From contig NWUY0300005589.1 in assembly GCA_004151065.3 (NCBI GenBank), forward strand, positions 103,930-124,723: a stretch of DNA of 20,794 nt, given 5' to 3'. Origin of the DNA: Larix sibirica (taxonomy: Eukaryota > Streptophyta > Pinopsida > Pinales > Pinaceae). A program made the translations under genes and the position numbers. The notes below the pieces were generated by a model. The model was not told the DNA's origin and did not search any database. It saw only the letters and a program-made list of their open reading frames with translations. Positions 10,500 through 19,329 of this stretch are shown piece after piece (the stretch's first letter is position 1; every line of letters begins with the position of its first letter).

Positions 10500-10700
10500 C
10501 ATATTCCATTGAAAGTGAAGATATTAATGTGGCTCTTATTAGCTGGGAAAATCCTCATCTGGGGAAATCTACAAAAGCGAGGTATACAAAGGCCTAACAT
10601 ATGTCTATTATGCTGCAGTGATGAGGAATCCTTCTACCATCTTTTTGCGGGTTGTCGTTATTCTATCAAGATCTGGTCATACTTTGGCGAACCATTTATT
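10500..10700 (+). other. zf-RVT zinc-binding segment of LINE A ORF2
   Basis: Between the reverse transcriptase thumb/connection and RNase H, HIPLKVKILMWLLLAGKI leads into CLLCCSDEESFYHLFAGC. The pattern is CX2CX8HX4C, as in the zf-RVT segment of plant LINE ORF2. All four ligands are present. A frameshift just before (10460-10500) separates it from the upstream reading frame. Confidence 0.8.
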
Positions 10701-10949
10701 CATATTCAACGGGGATCTGATTTTTCATTGCAGGACTGGTACAAGACTTTGTTTTCGGTCAACTTTGATTTTGGATGCTTGGCATGCCTGGTGGCGTGGG
10801 ATATTTGGAAGGCTCGGAATAGGCTATTATTCAATGATACATTTACTGAACCTAGTAGGGTTTCCTGTCTTATTCAGGCTTTATCTACAGAGTTTATTGG
10901 GGTTGCTTGTAATTGTCTTGATGCTCATATTAGGGATCGCACTACTGCA

Positions 10950-11360
10950 CCTTCTCATTTACTTTGTTCAGGCAACAACGATCTTATTGATGGGGCTTCT
11001 CTAGCTTCTTCTGGACTCTGCAAGGCTGGGGCATTCATTGAATTGGCATGTGGTGACCATATCAAGCTTTCGATGTTTGGCGGTCGAGGCAACAATACTA
11101 AGGGTGAGCTCTTGGCATTATGGAAGGTTCTATTTTTCTCCACTAGGGCAAACATTGTACTTGATCAGGTGGCGGGGAACTCTATGGTGATTGTTAACTG
11201 GGCCAACTCTGTGGCTGTTATCAACGCTATTGCCCTTAAGTCATGGCTGGATCATACTCGAATCTTACTGGATTCATGCTCTTCGACTACTATTGTTCAC
11301 ATCTTTCGTGAGCACAACGGTGTTGCCGATACACTCTCTCGGCGCGGTCTGGAGGCGGAT
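10950..11360 (+). other. RNase H domain of LINE A ORF2, one catalytic Asp changed to Asn
   Basis: C-terminal RNase H, which in plant LINEs would degrade the RNA strand of the hybrid. DLIDGASLASSG carries the first catalytic Asp, FGGRGNNTKGELLALW the Glu, and FREHNGVADTLSRRGL the last Asp. At the third position VAGNSMVIVNW has Asn (AAC, 11178-11180) where GDS is the family norm, consistent with one G-to-A change. The frame from 10485 to 11438 is otherwise uninterrupted for 317 codons, the longest clean stretch in the element. Confidence 0.82.
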
Positions 11361-11438
11361 GAAGGTCATATCCATTACAAGATTACCTGTGGATTAAACC
11401 AGCCTTCGACAGGCTTCTGGCAGATTTTTCCTTGTTAA

Positions 11439-11760
11439 CTGGTTTATATTTATTTTGCGGCCTCATATTTTTAATTTTTTCCTTATTTTACTGGTCGGCT
11501 ATACTTTTGTTATCTTTTTGCCACTGCGTTGGCATTATTTTGGACTCATTTATTTCATACATCCTTTATCTCTTTGTTAGATTAGCTTCTTTTAATTTCC
11601 TGTTACATTCGCTGGCGGATTGGTACATCTTGGGGGATCTTCATTTGCTACAGATGAACTGGGTTGGAGTCATTGGACTGTTGTATTGCTTTTTTATTCA
11701 TGGTCTAGTATTTCTTGTATGTGACAGACTTGATCCATTTCGATGATGGTCTATCGAATT
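11439..11760 (+). other. 3' untranslated region of LINE A
   Basis: This is T-rich sequence after the ORF2 stop, with no conserved coding. A 104-codon open frame here is hydrophobic only because TTT, TTA and CTT codons abound. No clear poly(A) run or simple-repeat tail ends it; the nearest A-run is five bases at about 11818. The tail has decayed, or the element was cut at its 3' end. Confidence 0.55.
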
Positions 11761-11954
11761 GATCTATTCTGTATTCATCTATACTTCAATATCAAGTATC
11801 GCTATTTTTCATGTTGGAAAAAGATTCATCATCATTCTATACGAATAGAAGTATATTACATTTGATGAATAAAGTGTATGTAATAGCGAAGAAATATTGT
11901 GATGTTCAAGTCTAAAGTAAAAGAGATTAAAGCTACTAATAGAAACATTGAGTG

Positions 11955-11992
11955 TATATATATAAAGTCTTCCAACTGAAGATTATATATAT
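11955..11992. repeat. A/T-rich hairpin
   Basis: The left arm ends TATATAAAGTCTTC (to 11972), the loop is CAACT (11973-11977) and the right arm is GAAGATTATATATAT (11978-11992). The arms pair over about 15 bp with one two-base bulge (AG in the left arm). There are no flanking genes, and the role is unknown. It may be a small MITE-like remnant, but no terminal duplication was found. Confidence 0.6.
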
Positions 11993-13179
11993 GAACTCAA
12001 ACTACTTTATGACGAATTCTTGGTTATGTGTAATATGGAAGGTACATCTATTTATAAGCATGATTAATAAATCTACAGAATGATCGGAGAATATCGAAAG
12101 AAAGCGATATTATCATAACTAAAACTTTAGCTTTAACTAAATAAATAAAATAATACTCTATGACGAACTGTATTTCTAAAAGATCAAAGAAAAATTATCA
12201 AGTTTCAATATTTGTAGTAAAGACAAATACTGCCGCTTAGAGAGAAATATTAATGTAAAATCACCATGAAGGTAATTGAACAATATCATGTGAGAGAAAA
12301 TAAGTACATTATTCACATAATCCTCTAACTAGTAAAGGACAAGAAACATGGAAACAAATTCTTTAGAACAGAACGAAGATAAAGTGAAGCAAAAATATCA
12401 CTAGATATCACTATACTGTACCGTCATAGTTAGCACACATTCTTTATAATGTTTATGCTAAAACCATATTTGCATGTAAATAAATATAACATAGTCTCTA
12501 CAACAAAGAAACTATTGATATTAAACAATCCGAAGATAAATTATATTTCTTATGTCTTAGTACAAATGATATTTCCTCTATGAAACAACATGTTTGTTAC
12601 ATTGAGAGATAAAACCCTAATGAGGGTAAAAATTTAGTAAACAAAAATTTAGAATACTTAATTCTAATCAAACTCGATGGCCAAGGTATGTAATCATCAA
12701 TCACATATTTTGCTAGAAAAATGAAGATGAGGGTTTCTCTTTGAATTTCTATAAAACTCTCATTTCAAAGGCCCTGCATATATATAAAAACCGAGGTAAA
12801 TTTTATGAATAAAAGAAAACTATAAAGTTACAAAAACATGGTTGCATGAGAAGACTGATGCCCACAAACCTGAAATATAAACCCTGAATAGTATAAATAA
12901 ATTGGGGAATAAATCATGTTTAAGTGAAAAACTAAAAGGAGAATCCAAGGAGTGGATAATATACCTCAACCATCGAGGTTGAATCCTTGGCACAAGTTCA
13001 AACCAGGCTCAACTCTTTGAAAAGAACCTTGGTTGACCATATCCCCCTTCCTTAAAATAAGATAAGAAACTTTGTGTATCGAATATATGAAAAACATATA
13101 TACAAACCCTAGTGAACTAAGTAGTCTTCTCTCTAAAGACTCAAGAGATTATGATGAACTAGCGAACTCTAGTTGAATG

Positions 13180-13221
13180 GAAAAATAAAAACTGAAATGG
13201 GAAAACTAAAAACTGAAATTG
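13180..13221. repeat. 21-bp tandem duplication
   Basis: Two adjacent 21-base copies, 13180-13200 and 13201-13221, share the core TAAAAACTGAAAT and differ at only two positions by eye. The low divergence suggests a fairly recent slippage event in an A-rich stretch. Confidence 0.75.
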
Positions 13222-13560
13222 TAACCATCACTAAATTTCAGAGGTAAGAAGTTTACTTGAGAATGGTATGATCTGCTTTATATATTGCAGAATGACAATT
13301 CATCCAGAGTTGGAAAACCTATTAGCAATTCTTCGTTTGGACCAGAGAAGGAGTTCTTATGACCAAGAACCAAATAAGACAGAGGCATAGTAGCTGAGCA
13401 TTCCAAAGAAGTGGAAATTTTCAACCAAGTGTCGAATGTGGTAGAGGTAGGTTGGTGGTTTACCTATACCACTGAAAATCCCGAGACACATTAATTATAC
13501 TTTACAAGTGTTTCATCAAGATAATGCCATGATTAATTCCCCAAAAAATTCTACATAACT

Positions 13561-13722
13561 CCAGTTGTGTGATGTAAATTATACATGAATGTGAATTAAT
13601 TCCCTGCCTACAATTACCAGAGTTTAGATATGATTTGTAACCAAAGTTGTATGTTATAACTTATACATGAGTGAAAATTAATACCTTGCCTATAGTTTTC
13701 AAGGTTTAAATATGGTATGTAA
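13561..13722. repeat. Diverged ~80-bp tandem duplication
   Basis: 13561-13640 and 13641-13722 align along their whole length. Shared landmarks in the same order are CCA-AGTTGT, TTATACATGA, AATTAAT, CCCTGCCTA versus CCTTGCCTA, and a GTTTA-ATATG-T-TGTAA end. Identity is roughly three-quarters by eye. The duplication lies just outside the 3' end of LINE B and does not resemble the LINE. Confidence 0.7.
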
Positions 13723-13817
13723 TCGATACGACGAAGCCATAACACCAAAGTAATGACATTGCAAGGTATATATGTGTAATATAATGCAACAACTACAAGG
13801 GTATTATATCATCAATA

Positions 13818-15110
13818 TTTTTTTGTAAGAGTGACATTATATTATATCAGAAAGAGAAGTACATAACAGAGTTTGAGGGCCATGACAAAGGCGCTCTGAT
13901 ATCTTATATCCTGGACTATCAAAAGAGACTGATACCTATAACTTTTACAAAAAAAGAAGGCTTCTAAGCTTGAATGCAAACCTGATAGCTCTATACATGT
14001 TCAACAATCGAGGGAGGATTAGTAACAAAACTAAAAAATGAGACAGAGCAAACATAAAAACTAAGAGTTTTCACAAGTATTATGACACCCCATTTCCTAA
14101 TTGGGAGCTCCATCCTACACAATAATAGTATTGCGGTTGACAATAATCATCTATGGAGATCCTGAGCCATGACCAGAGAGGATAGAGAGAATAGCAAAGT
14201 TTTTCTTGTCCATTAATTCCAATCTGAAGAAAACATCTTCCATGTGACGACGATGTTCAAAATGAATATCACATAGGGCATGGCCAAATGCGAATTTTCC
14301 TCTGAATTCAAGTGCACGACCTCAGTGCAATGAGCGCATAAAGGCTTGCTTGAATTCAACGAAGGAGGTGGCATATTAGGATGAGGCAGAGGTGGCGGTA
14401 AGCGATCTCCAAATCCAAGTGAATTTCCCATATCATTCAACCATTCCACTAAACAGGACCATTCATTCTCCTTCTGGTTAGCATGAGACGTTCCTTCGTC
14501 CGCCAAAAGATCCATGTTCCCCGACAACGACCACTTGCTTGAAACAACAGATAGGGGAGGTGAATCTGGATCTATCCAATCCCGAGGACAACCACCATGC
14601 CCACGGAAAGAGAGTCCCCTGATCCTGAGTATAGGCATGCTCTAGAACCAGAGCCAAACAAACCCAACTTCCTGCAATTCCGCAGATAACTGGACAATGC
14701 CTTCGGGAGGATGACTAGAGTGCCCACAAGAAATAAGCTCCCCCAACCATAATTGCCCCATCAAATTCATAGGTGAAGTACACCAAAAAACAGGTGACAA
14801 GATCCTTAATAGGTAAGGAATCACCTCCACCCCATGTGGAATTAAGGCCATCTGCAATGAACCATTGCATAATCATTGAGAAGGACACCATATTAAACAT
14901 CCAAACCAAGTGATGCAAGTGAGTGCTGGCATGTTCATAAGGTTTCTCATTAAAACAGAGACATGCTATATTAAAGACATTCTCCCACCCATCCTAGCCA
15001 TCCTCCATGTGGAGCTCATCATGCGCCATATGTCACCCCATATAGGGAAATACCCACATGTTTGGTTAGCAAAATACATTCTTGAAAGATCTGGTTTCTC
15101 TCATCAAGAC
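13818..15110 (-). other. 3' region of LINE B, unusually long, with a proline-rich open frame
   Basis: About 1.3 kb lies between the last RNase H motif and the poly(A). It contains a minus-strand open frame of 141 codons (14638-14213) with a PPPLPHPNMPPPSLNSS stretch and no recognised domain, and the decayed end of ORF2 (about 15110-15000). The terminal 300 bases are T-rich 3' UTR sequence. The open frame may be chance, a family-specific extension or a 3'-transduced flank. I do not call it a gene. Confidence 0.55.
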
Positions 15111-15117
15111 AATTCAG

Positions 15118-15555
15118 ATCATTTAAATGTTGGTTTATTCCTACATTGGAAAGATTATCAACAATATTGTTTGCGTCTCATTTAACATGTGATGGGATTA
15201 GAAGCATGTCCTGGGAGAGAAGTGATTGCAAAATATCCAGATGAGTCAACAATCTCCAACTAGGGGATATCTTTTTATTTCTAGTACTATTGATTAACTT
15301 GGATAAGAGATTCAAAACAACTTGAGAATCGCCTTTGATGATGAGTTGAAAGCGAGCATAAGCAATAACCTCTTGGATGCCTTGGATGAGGGCCCATAAT
15401 TCAATTGCCTTGTTGGAATCAAAACCAATAGACCCTGCAATAATGTGCAAAATTCTTTTCCGATCATCCCTAAACACCACTTTGAAATCGGCCGAACAGG
15501 GATTCCCCTTGGAGGATTTGTCAAATTTCAATTTGATAAAACTAGAAGGGGGCAA
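15118..15555 (-). other. RNase H domain of LINE B ORF2, catalytic residues kept
   Basis: Frame from 15555: KLKFDKSSKGNPC has the first Asp, SNKAIELWALIQGIQE the Glu, IIKGDSQVVLNLLSKLI the third acidic residue (Asp), then KISPSWRLL. After a TGA at 15178, DANNIVDNLSNVGIN carries the last Asp. The order and spacing match plant LINE RNase H. The usual DG after the first strand is DK here. The TGA lies inside HVK-stop-DANN, where the family has Arg. Confidence 0.85.
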
Positions 15556-15929
15556 CTGTAATTTGGAGGGGCTTCACAAGCATGGAGATTGAAACTTCGG
15601 AAAAATGGTATTTTCAAGGGGGGAGCAGAACCATGTCTTAAGATGTGTTGTTCCTTCATCAAGCATTTAAGATCACATGATGTCCAATTTTCAGTTTTGA
15701 TGGTTTCTAGAATCGTTTCTTTGATCTTGCTCCATATGACATGGACAGCTTACTGCTGAGATTGAAATATTCTTCTATTGTGTTCCTTCCGGATGTGTCA
15801 CAGTGACAAGCCTGGGAGAAGCTGCCAAATACGGTTCAAGACAGGGTTGTTGAAGGTAGAAGATCTCCAATCTGAAAGAGTGGAGAGACTACTATCTTTG
15901 CAACGATATGAGGTGCACATAGCTTCAAC

Positions 15930-16090
15930 CAACATATCCTAGACTCGAGAACTATAGGTACAAAGGTTTAAAAGGTGTTCCATGGATTCTTATGAATCGT
16001 GGCAAAGATAGCATAATGAGGGTCCAATGGAACCATGTTTGCAGAGATTATCCCATGTGAGAATGCTATTGTGAGCAGTCAGCCAAATAA
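15930..16090 (-). other. zf-RVT zinc-binding segment of LINE B ORF2
   Basis: STFIWLTAHNSILTWDNL, then CKHGSIGPSLCYLC and, after one in-frame TAA, ESMEHLLNLC. Treating the TAA as a former Gln, the pattern is CX2CX8HX4C with all four ligands present. It sits between the RT and RNase H domains as in LINE A. Confidence 0.78.
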
Positions 16091-16999
16091 ATGTGCTCAC
16101 TTTAGGCCATAAATTACATCCCTAGATGTGCTTCCATAAGTTGTCTTTTTTCTAGCAAGTGAAAGCGAGCTTGCAGGGCGTACACTTCTTTAGTAGAAAA
16201 GGTGCCAATGGGGAGATGCCCCCATCGAAGAATATCCGGTCCCTATTTGATCCTAATCTTTTGACTGGTCAAAGCATCATGCCAAACTGAGAGATCAGTA
16301 TCCACTGAAATATATAGTTTTTCCTGCATGGATTTCTAAGTTCTCCAGATAGTGGGACTGCTTTTCTCACTCCAAAATTTGGTCACCACAGAATTGACAT
16401 CAAGAGGGATACTAGCCATGAGGGTTTTGAGGTTGGGATGAAGCATGAGAGGGGGAAATTGTTGCTAATAGTCTGACTATAAGCAATCCTCCTCACCATC
16501 CTAGATTTCCTAGAAAGCATGATCATGAATAAGCTCCTTGTTTCCCTACGCAACATTCCAAATGAGGGAGCCAGTCTTGTTTTCATTCCAGTGGATTAAA
16601 TTTTGCTCGTCTAGTTTCCTAGAATATTTAACTCTCCAGAGTTTGGCCCAAATATCAATCGGATTTTTTTATCCATCTCCACCAAATTTTTGCACTAAGG
16701 ACTTGATTGAAGGTTTGGGGGTCCCGAAGACCAAGACCCCTCGCAAACTTGGGCCTACATATTTTCTTCCAGCTAATAAGCACCCACTTTTTGGAGTCAC
16801 TACATCCCTTCCAAAGAAAGTTTCGTTGTATATTTCTAGCAGCTTTGATGATGGACTTGGAGGACGAAAGAGCCGAAAAAAAATAAATTGGGATGGCTTG
16901 GAGAATGGACTTAAGCAAGACAAGATACGCTAGAATATTTAGCGAACAAAAGGTCCAGAGAGAGAGTCTCTTCTCAAGGGAATCTAGGAGATGCTTCCA

Positions 17000-17960
17000 A
17001 GAGCTGTTGCAAAGAGCGTTGTCAATAAGGGGGATGCTGAGGTATTTGGAAGGAAGGGTGCTCTTGCTAAATCCCAATATTCTGGCAATGAAAGTATGGA
17101 CTGCACTCGGGGTATTGAAGAAGAATATCTGGGATTTGTCCGCATTAATGGATGTTCTTAAGGAATCACATAAATCACAAAGGATATCCTGTATGTGTCT
17201 AGCTTCATTGGCACTGGGAGTGTTCATAAAGATTGTATCATATCCAAACTAGCTATGAGAAAGAGGGGAGTTGATCCCATGGATTGGGAGTCCGTTGAGA
17301 GAGCTATAATTGATCGCATAAGTAATCTATCGACTCAAACCTTCAACCATGATAATAAAAAGAAAAGGGGACATAGGATGTCCTTGGTGAATGCCTCTAG
17401 AGGGGGAAAAAGGGGTGGAATGGGTACCATTAACCAGGATGGACAAAAAAGATGAAGAAGTGAGGTTCATAATCCAAGAGAACCAAGTGGGACATAAACC
17501 AAAAGATGCCAATAGGGAATGCATATACTGACAACTAAGTTTGTCAAAGGCTTTAGAAAGGTCAAGTTTGACAAGCATACTAGGGATATTGAGGGGTTTT
17601 AGAGAGTGAATGGATTCATGAGCAAGGATGGCACTATCTAAAAATTTTCGGCTTTCAACATAACCCGTTTGCTCATGCAAAATGATAAAAGGGAGAATAG
17701 GCTTTAGACGAACAACAATTACCTTGGTGATGATCTTGTAGATGACATTGCATAAAGCAATGGATCTGAACTACTTGGGGTCCTGCACGTTCTCTTCCCT
17801 TGGGGTCAAAGAAAGAAAGGTGGAATTGAGAGCTGGTAATACCATTCCAGAGTGCCTTGAGTCCTCCACCATATGCAAAACTTCCTCATGAATCATATCC
17901 CAACAAAAGTGAAATAAGTTTGTGTTAAAGCCATCCGACCCTGGAGATTTACCAACCACC
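17000..17960 (-). other. Reverse transcriptase domain of LINE B ORF2, catalytic box destroyed
   Basis: GKSPGSDGFNTNLFHFCWD at about 17953 opens the domain, followed by NSTFLSLTPREE, FRSIALCNVIYKIITKVI, and VKLDLSKAFDKLSCQYM (motif A, with its catalytic Asp at 17563-17561). Then come SPSRGIHQGHPMSPFLFIIM (motif B) and, where FVDD is expected, FGYD at 17248-17237: the first Asp of the pair is Tyr (TAT). A TAG immediately precedes it at 17251-17249. The remainder (LGFSKSTLPSKYLSIPL and onwards) is the usual thumb/connection. Confidence 0.86.
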
Positions 17961-18599
17961 ATTTTCTTTATTGTATTATCCACTTCAGGCTGAGATATGG
18001 GGCACAAAAGAGCCTCATTATGCTCATCTTTGACTAGACGAGGGATGTTTCTGATCAATTTAGGGATGGATTCTGACCTGTCAATCCATGACTCTAAGAG
18101 GAGCGTTTGATAGTAGGAGACCATTTCTTGTTCAATATTTGAGTGGGAAGTCAGATTTTTCCCATCCTCATTCTGGAGCTTGAAAATACGATTAACATGC
18201 CTACGCTAGATAACTGATATGTGAAAAAAATTGGTTTTCCTCTCCCCTTCCTTGAGCCATTATAGCCTTGATTTTTGTTTCCATAGGAGCTCCTCTTGCA
18301 CATTTATTTCGGCTAGTTTCTTCTTGATACTAGATTCCTTAGCTTTGAGCTGATCCGAAATGCTATGCTCAATAACTTCCATCTGAATCTCTCTAAGGCA
18401 TTGTTTCAAATATCGCTAAGCCTCGAAGATGCTGCTGAAACACTCCTTGTTCCATTTTTAAGCCGTTGCTTCAGGAATTTTAGTTTCTGCTGGAATCTAT
18501 ACATAAGGGAGCCTTCAATATTTGGAACCTCCTCCCACCATTGGTGAATATTCTCATTGAATTCTAGGTGGGAAAGCCAAATATCTCAAATCGAAAAGG

Positions 18600-19329
18600 C
18601 CTACGATAAGGAGAACCTGAGAAGTCTAGCCAAAGATGGATTGGATAATGGTCAGAACCAACAGTTGGAAGGATTAAGGCCTCCATAGAAATTCCCTTCA
18701 ACATGAGGGACTAAGAAACCATAAACCTATCAAGACGGTAAGCAATGTTTTGACTTCCAGATATTTGGTTGGACCAAGTGAAAACATCATTGGCGTTTTC
18801 CATATCGATAAGGAAAAGCCGCCTAATAAGGGGTTGGAATCCAAAGTTGTCTTGTTCTAATCAAGAAATGCCTCCACGCTTCTCGTCTAAAGAGGTGATA
18901 ATGTTGAAATCAACCCCAAGGATCCAAATTTATCCCTGAATGATATCATGAAGTCGCTCGATATTTGCTAAGAAATCCATTTTTTCCTACATTGAAGTTG
19001 AGCCATAAGCGTTGGTAATGACACCTTCCTGATCTAAGACAATGATCCCGAATTTGTATAAGAGATTCCATTGAGTGGAGAACATGTTGTCTATCAAGAC
19101 TATCAAGGGATTTTAGAGTAGGGATAACCCACCAGAGGATCCGTGGGAATCAAATATTACAAAATTTCCATTCTTCCAACAATTTGAAAGGATGGAACTA
19201 GCTTCTTTGTGTTCATATTTTGTCTTGAAGAAGTAGGATATCAAGATTTTCCTCCATAATATATTTTTGAAGGAGACGACGTTTTATCCTTCTATTTAAG
19301 CCTCTTATATTCCATGATACAATATTCAT
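18600..19329 (-). other. Endonuclease domain of LINE B ORF2
   Basis: SWNIRGLN, then DILLLQ, GSSGGLSLL, ITNAYGSTS, and WILGVDFNIITSLDEKRGG with DFN at about 18911-18903. Here GGDFN has become GVDFN. Next come NVFTWSN-like and YRLDRFMVS segments, and finally GSDHYPIHLWLDF with SDH at 18656-18648. At least one frameshift (near 19228) and several nonsense codons interrupt it. Confidence 0.82.

Larger units (their letters stand above)
7333..11438 (+). pseudogene. LINE A ORF2 polyprotein (EN, RT, zf-RVT, RNase H), broken
   Basis: This is the target-primed reverse transcription enzyme of the element. It starts at ATG 7333 (MIFLSLNIRGIGG). The frame then changes at the T10 run 7424-7433, again near 7485, 7620, 7850, between 8540 and 8660, and near 10490. 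From about 8662 to 10490 a single frame is kept with stops at 8731, 8944, 9436, 9661, 9796, 10057 and 10066; another stop is at 8439 in the linker. Most stand where Trp or Gln is expected in the family (for example ISPE-stop-YGFLDGR, normally EQ). The linker motif WRLKSRALW at about 8329 and SKFFHTFANSRR are typical of plant LINEs. Domains are listed separately. The final stop is TAA 11436-11438. Length matches a normal plant L1 ORF2 of about 1,350 residues. Confidence 0.88.
5290..11760 (+). mobile_element. LINE element A: plant L1-type non-LTR retrotransposon, full-length-like but dead
   Basis: A single + strand element holds, in order, an ORF1 with a DUF4283-like domain and CCHC zinc knuckle (5400-7336) and an ORF2 (7333-11438) with AP endonuclease, reverse transcriptase, zf-RVT zinc-binding segment and RNase H. 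A T-rich 3' untranslated region follows. The C-terminal RNase H is typical of plant LINEs. ORF1 is broken by three TAG codons and a probable early frameshift. ORF2 has about six frame changes and about ten nonsense codons. I could not find a clear poly(A) tail or target-site duplication, so both limits are estimates. Composition is more GC-rich than the flanks, which supports a separate origin. Family assignment is by motif reading only. Confidence 0.88.
11761..13560. other. Gene-poor spacer between the two LINE tails
   Basis: This spacer is A/T-rich DNA with no protein motif on either strand. It contains a near-perfect hairpin (11955-11992), a 21-bp tandem duplication (13180-13221) and, on the - strand between 13284 and 12774, a loose set of promoter- and intron-like signals (see findings). 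AAACCCTAA-type telo-box sequences occur near 12611 and 13105 on the + strand, which are common in plant 5' leaders but also arise by chance. No tRNA or other RNA gene was recognised. Confidence 0.55.
15110..19329 (-). pseudogene. LINE B ORF2 polyprotein (EN, RT, zf-RVT, RNase H), broken
   Basis: It starts at ATG 19329-19327 with MNIVSWNIRGLNRRIKRRLL, the classic LINE endonuclease opening. Frameshifts occur near 19228 (a lost base at the QET motif, read as QDKI), near 18590, near 18460 and several times between 16650 and 15560. The best-kept part is one frame from about 18360 to 16655, over 550 codons, with isolated stops. These include a TAA in SRL-stop-WLKEGER (normally Gln), a TAG in SVI-stop-RRH, and TAGs at 17769, 17327 and 17249. 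LWKQKSRL-x-WLKEGERKTNFFH is the expected linker before RT. In RNase H a TGA at 15178 stands where Arg (CGA) fits. No function can remain. Confidence 0.87.

Noticed and set aside
10618-11004. 128-codon hydrophobic frame on the + strand
   Set aside because: It is an overlapping shadow of the real zf-RVT/RNase H frame, which carries the conserved motifs.
11432-11746. 104-residue hydrophobic open frame that could be a membrane protein
   Set aside because: It lies in the T-rich 3' UTR of LINE A; hydrophobicity follows from T-rich codons and no family motif is seen.
11761-13560. LTR of a Ty3/Copia element
   Set aside because: TATA-like and T-rich segments suggested it, but no paired long repeat, TG/CA ends, primer-binding site or polypurine tract could be found.
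16538-17455. Several + strand open frames over LINE B
   Set aside because: They are antisense shadows of the RT frame, whose conserved motifs fix the coding strand as minus.
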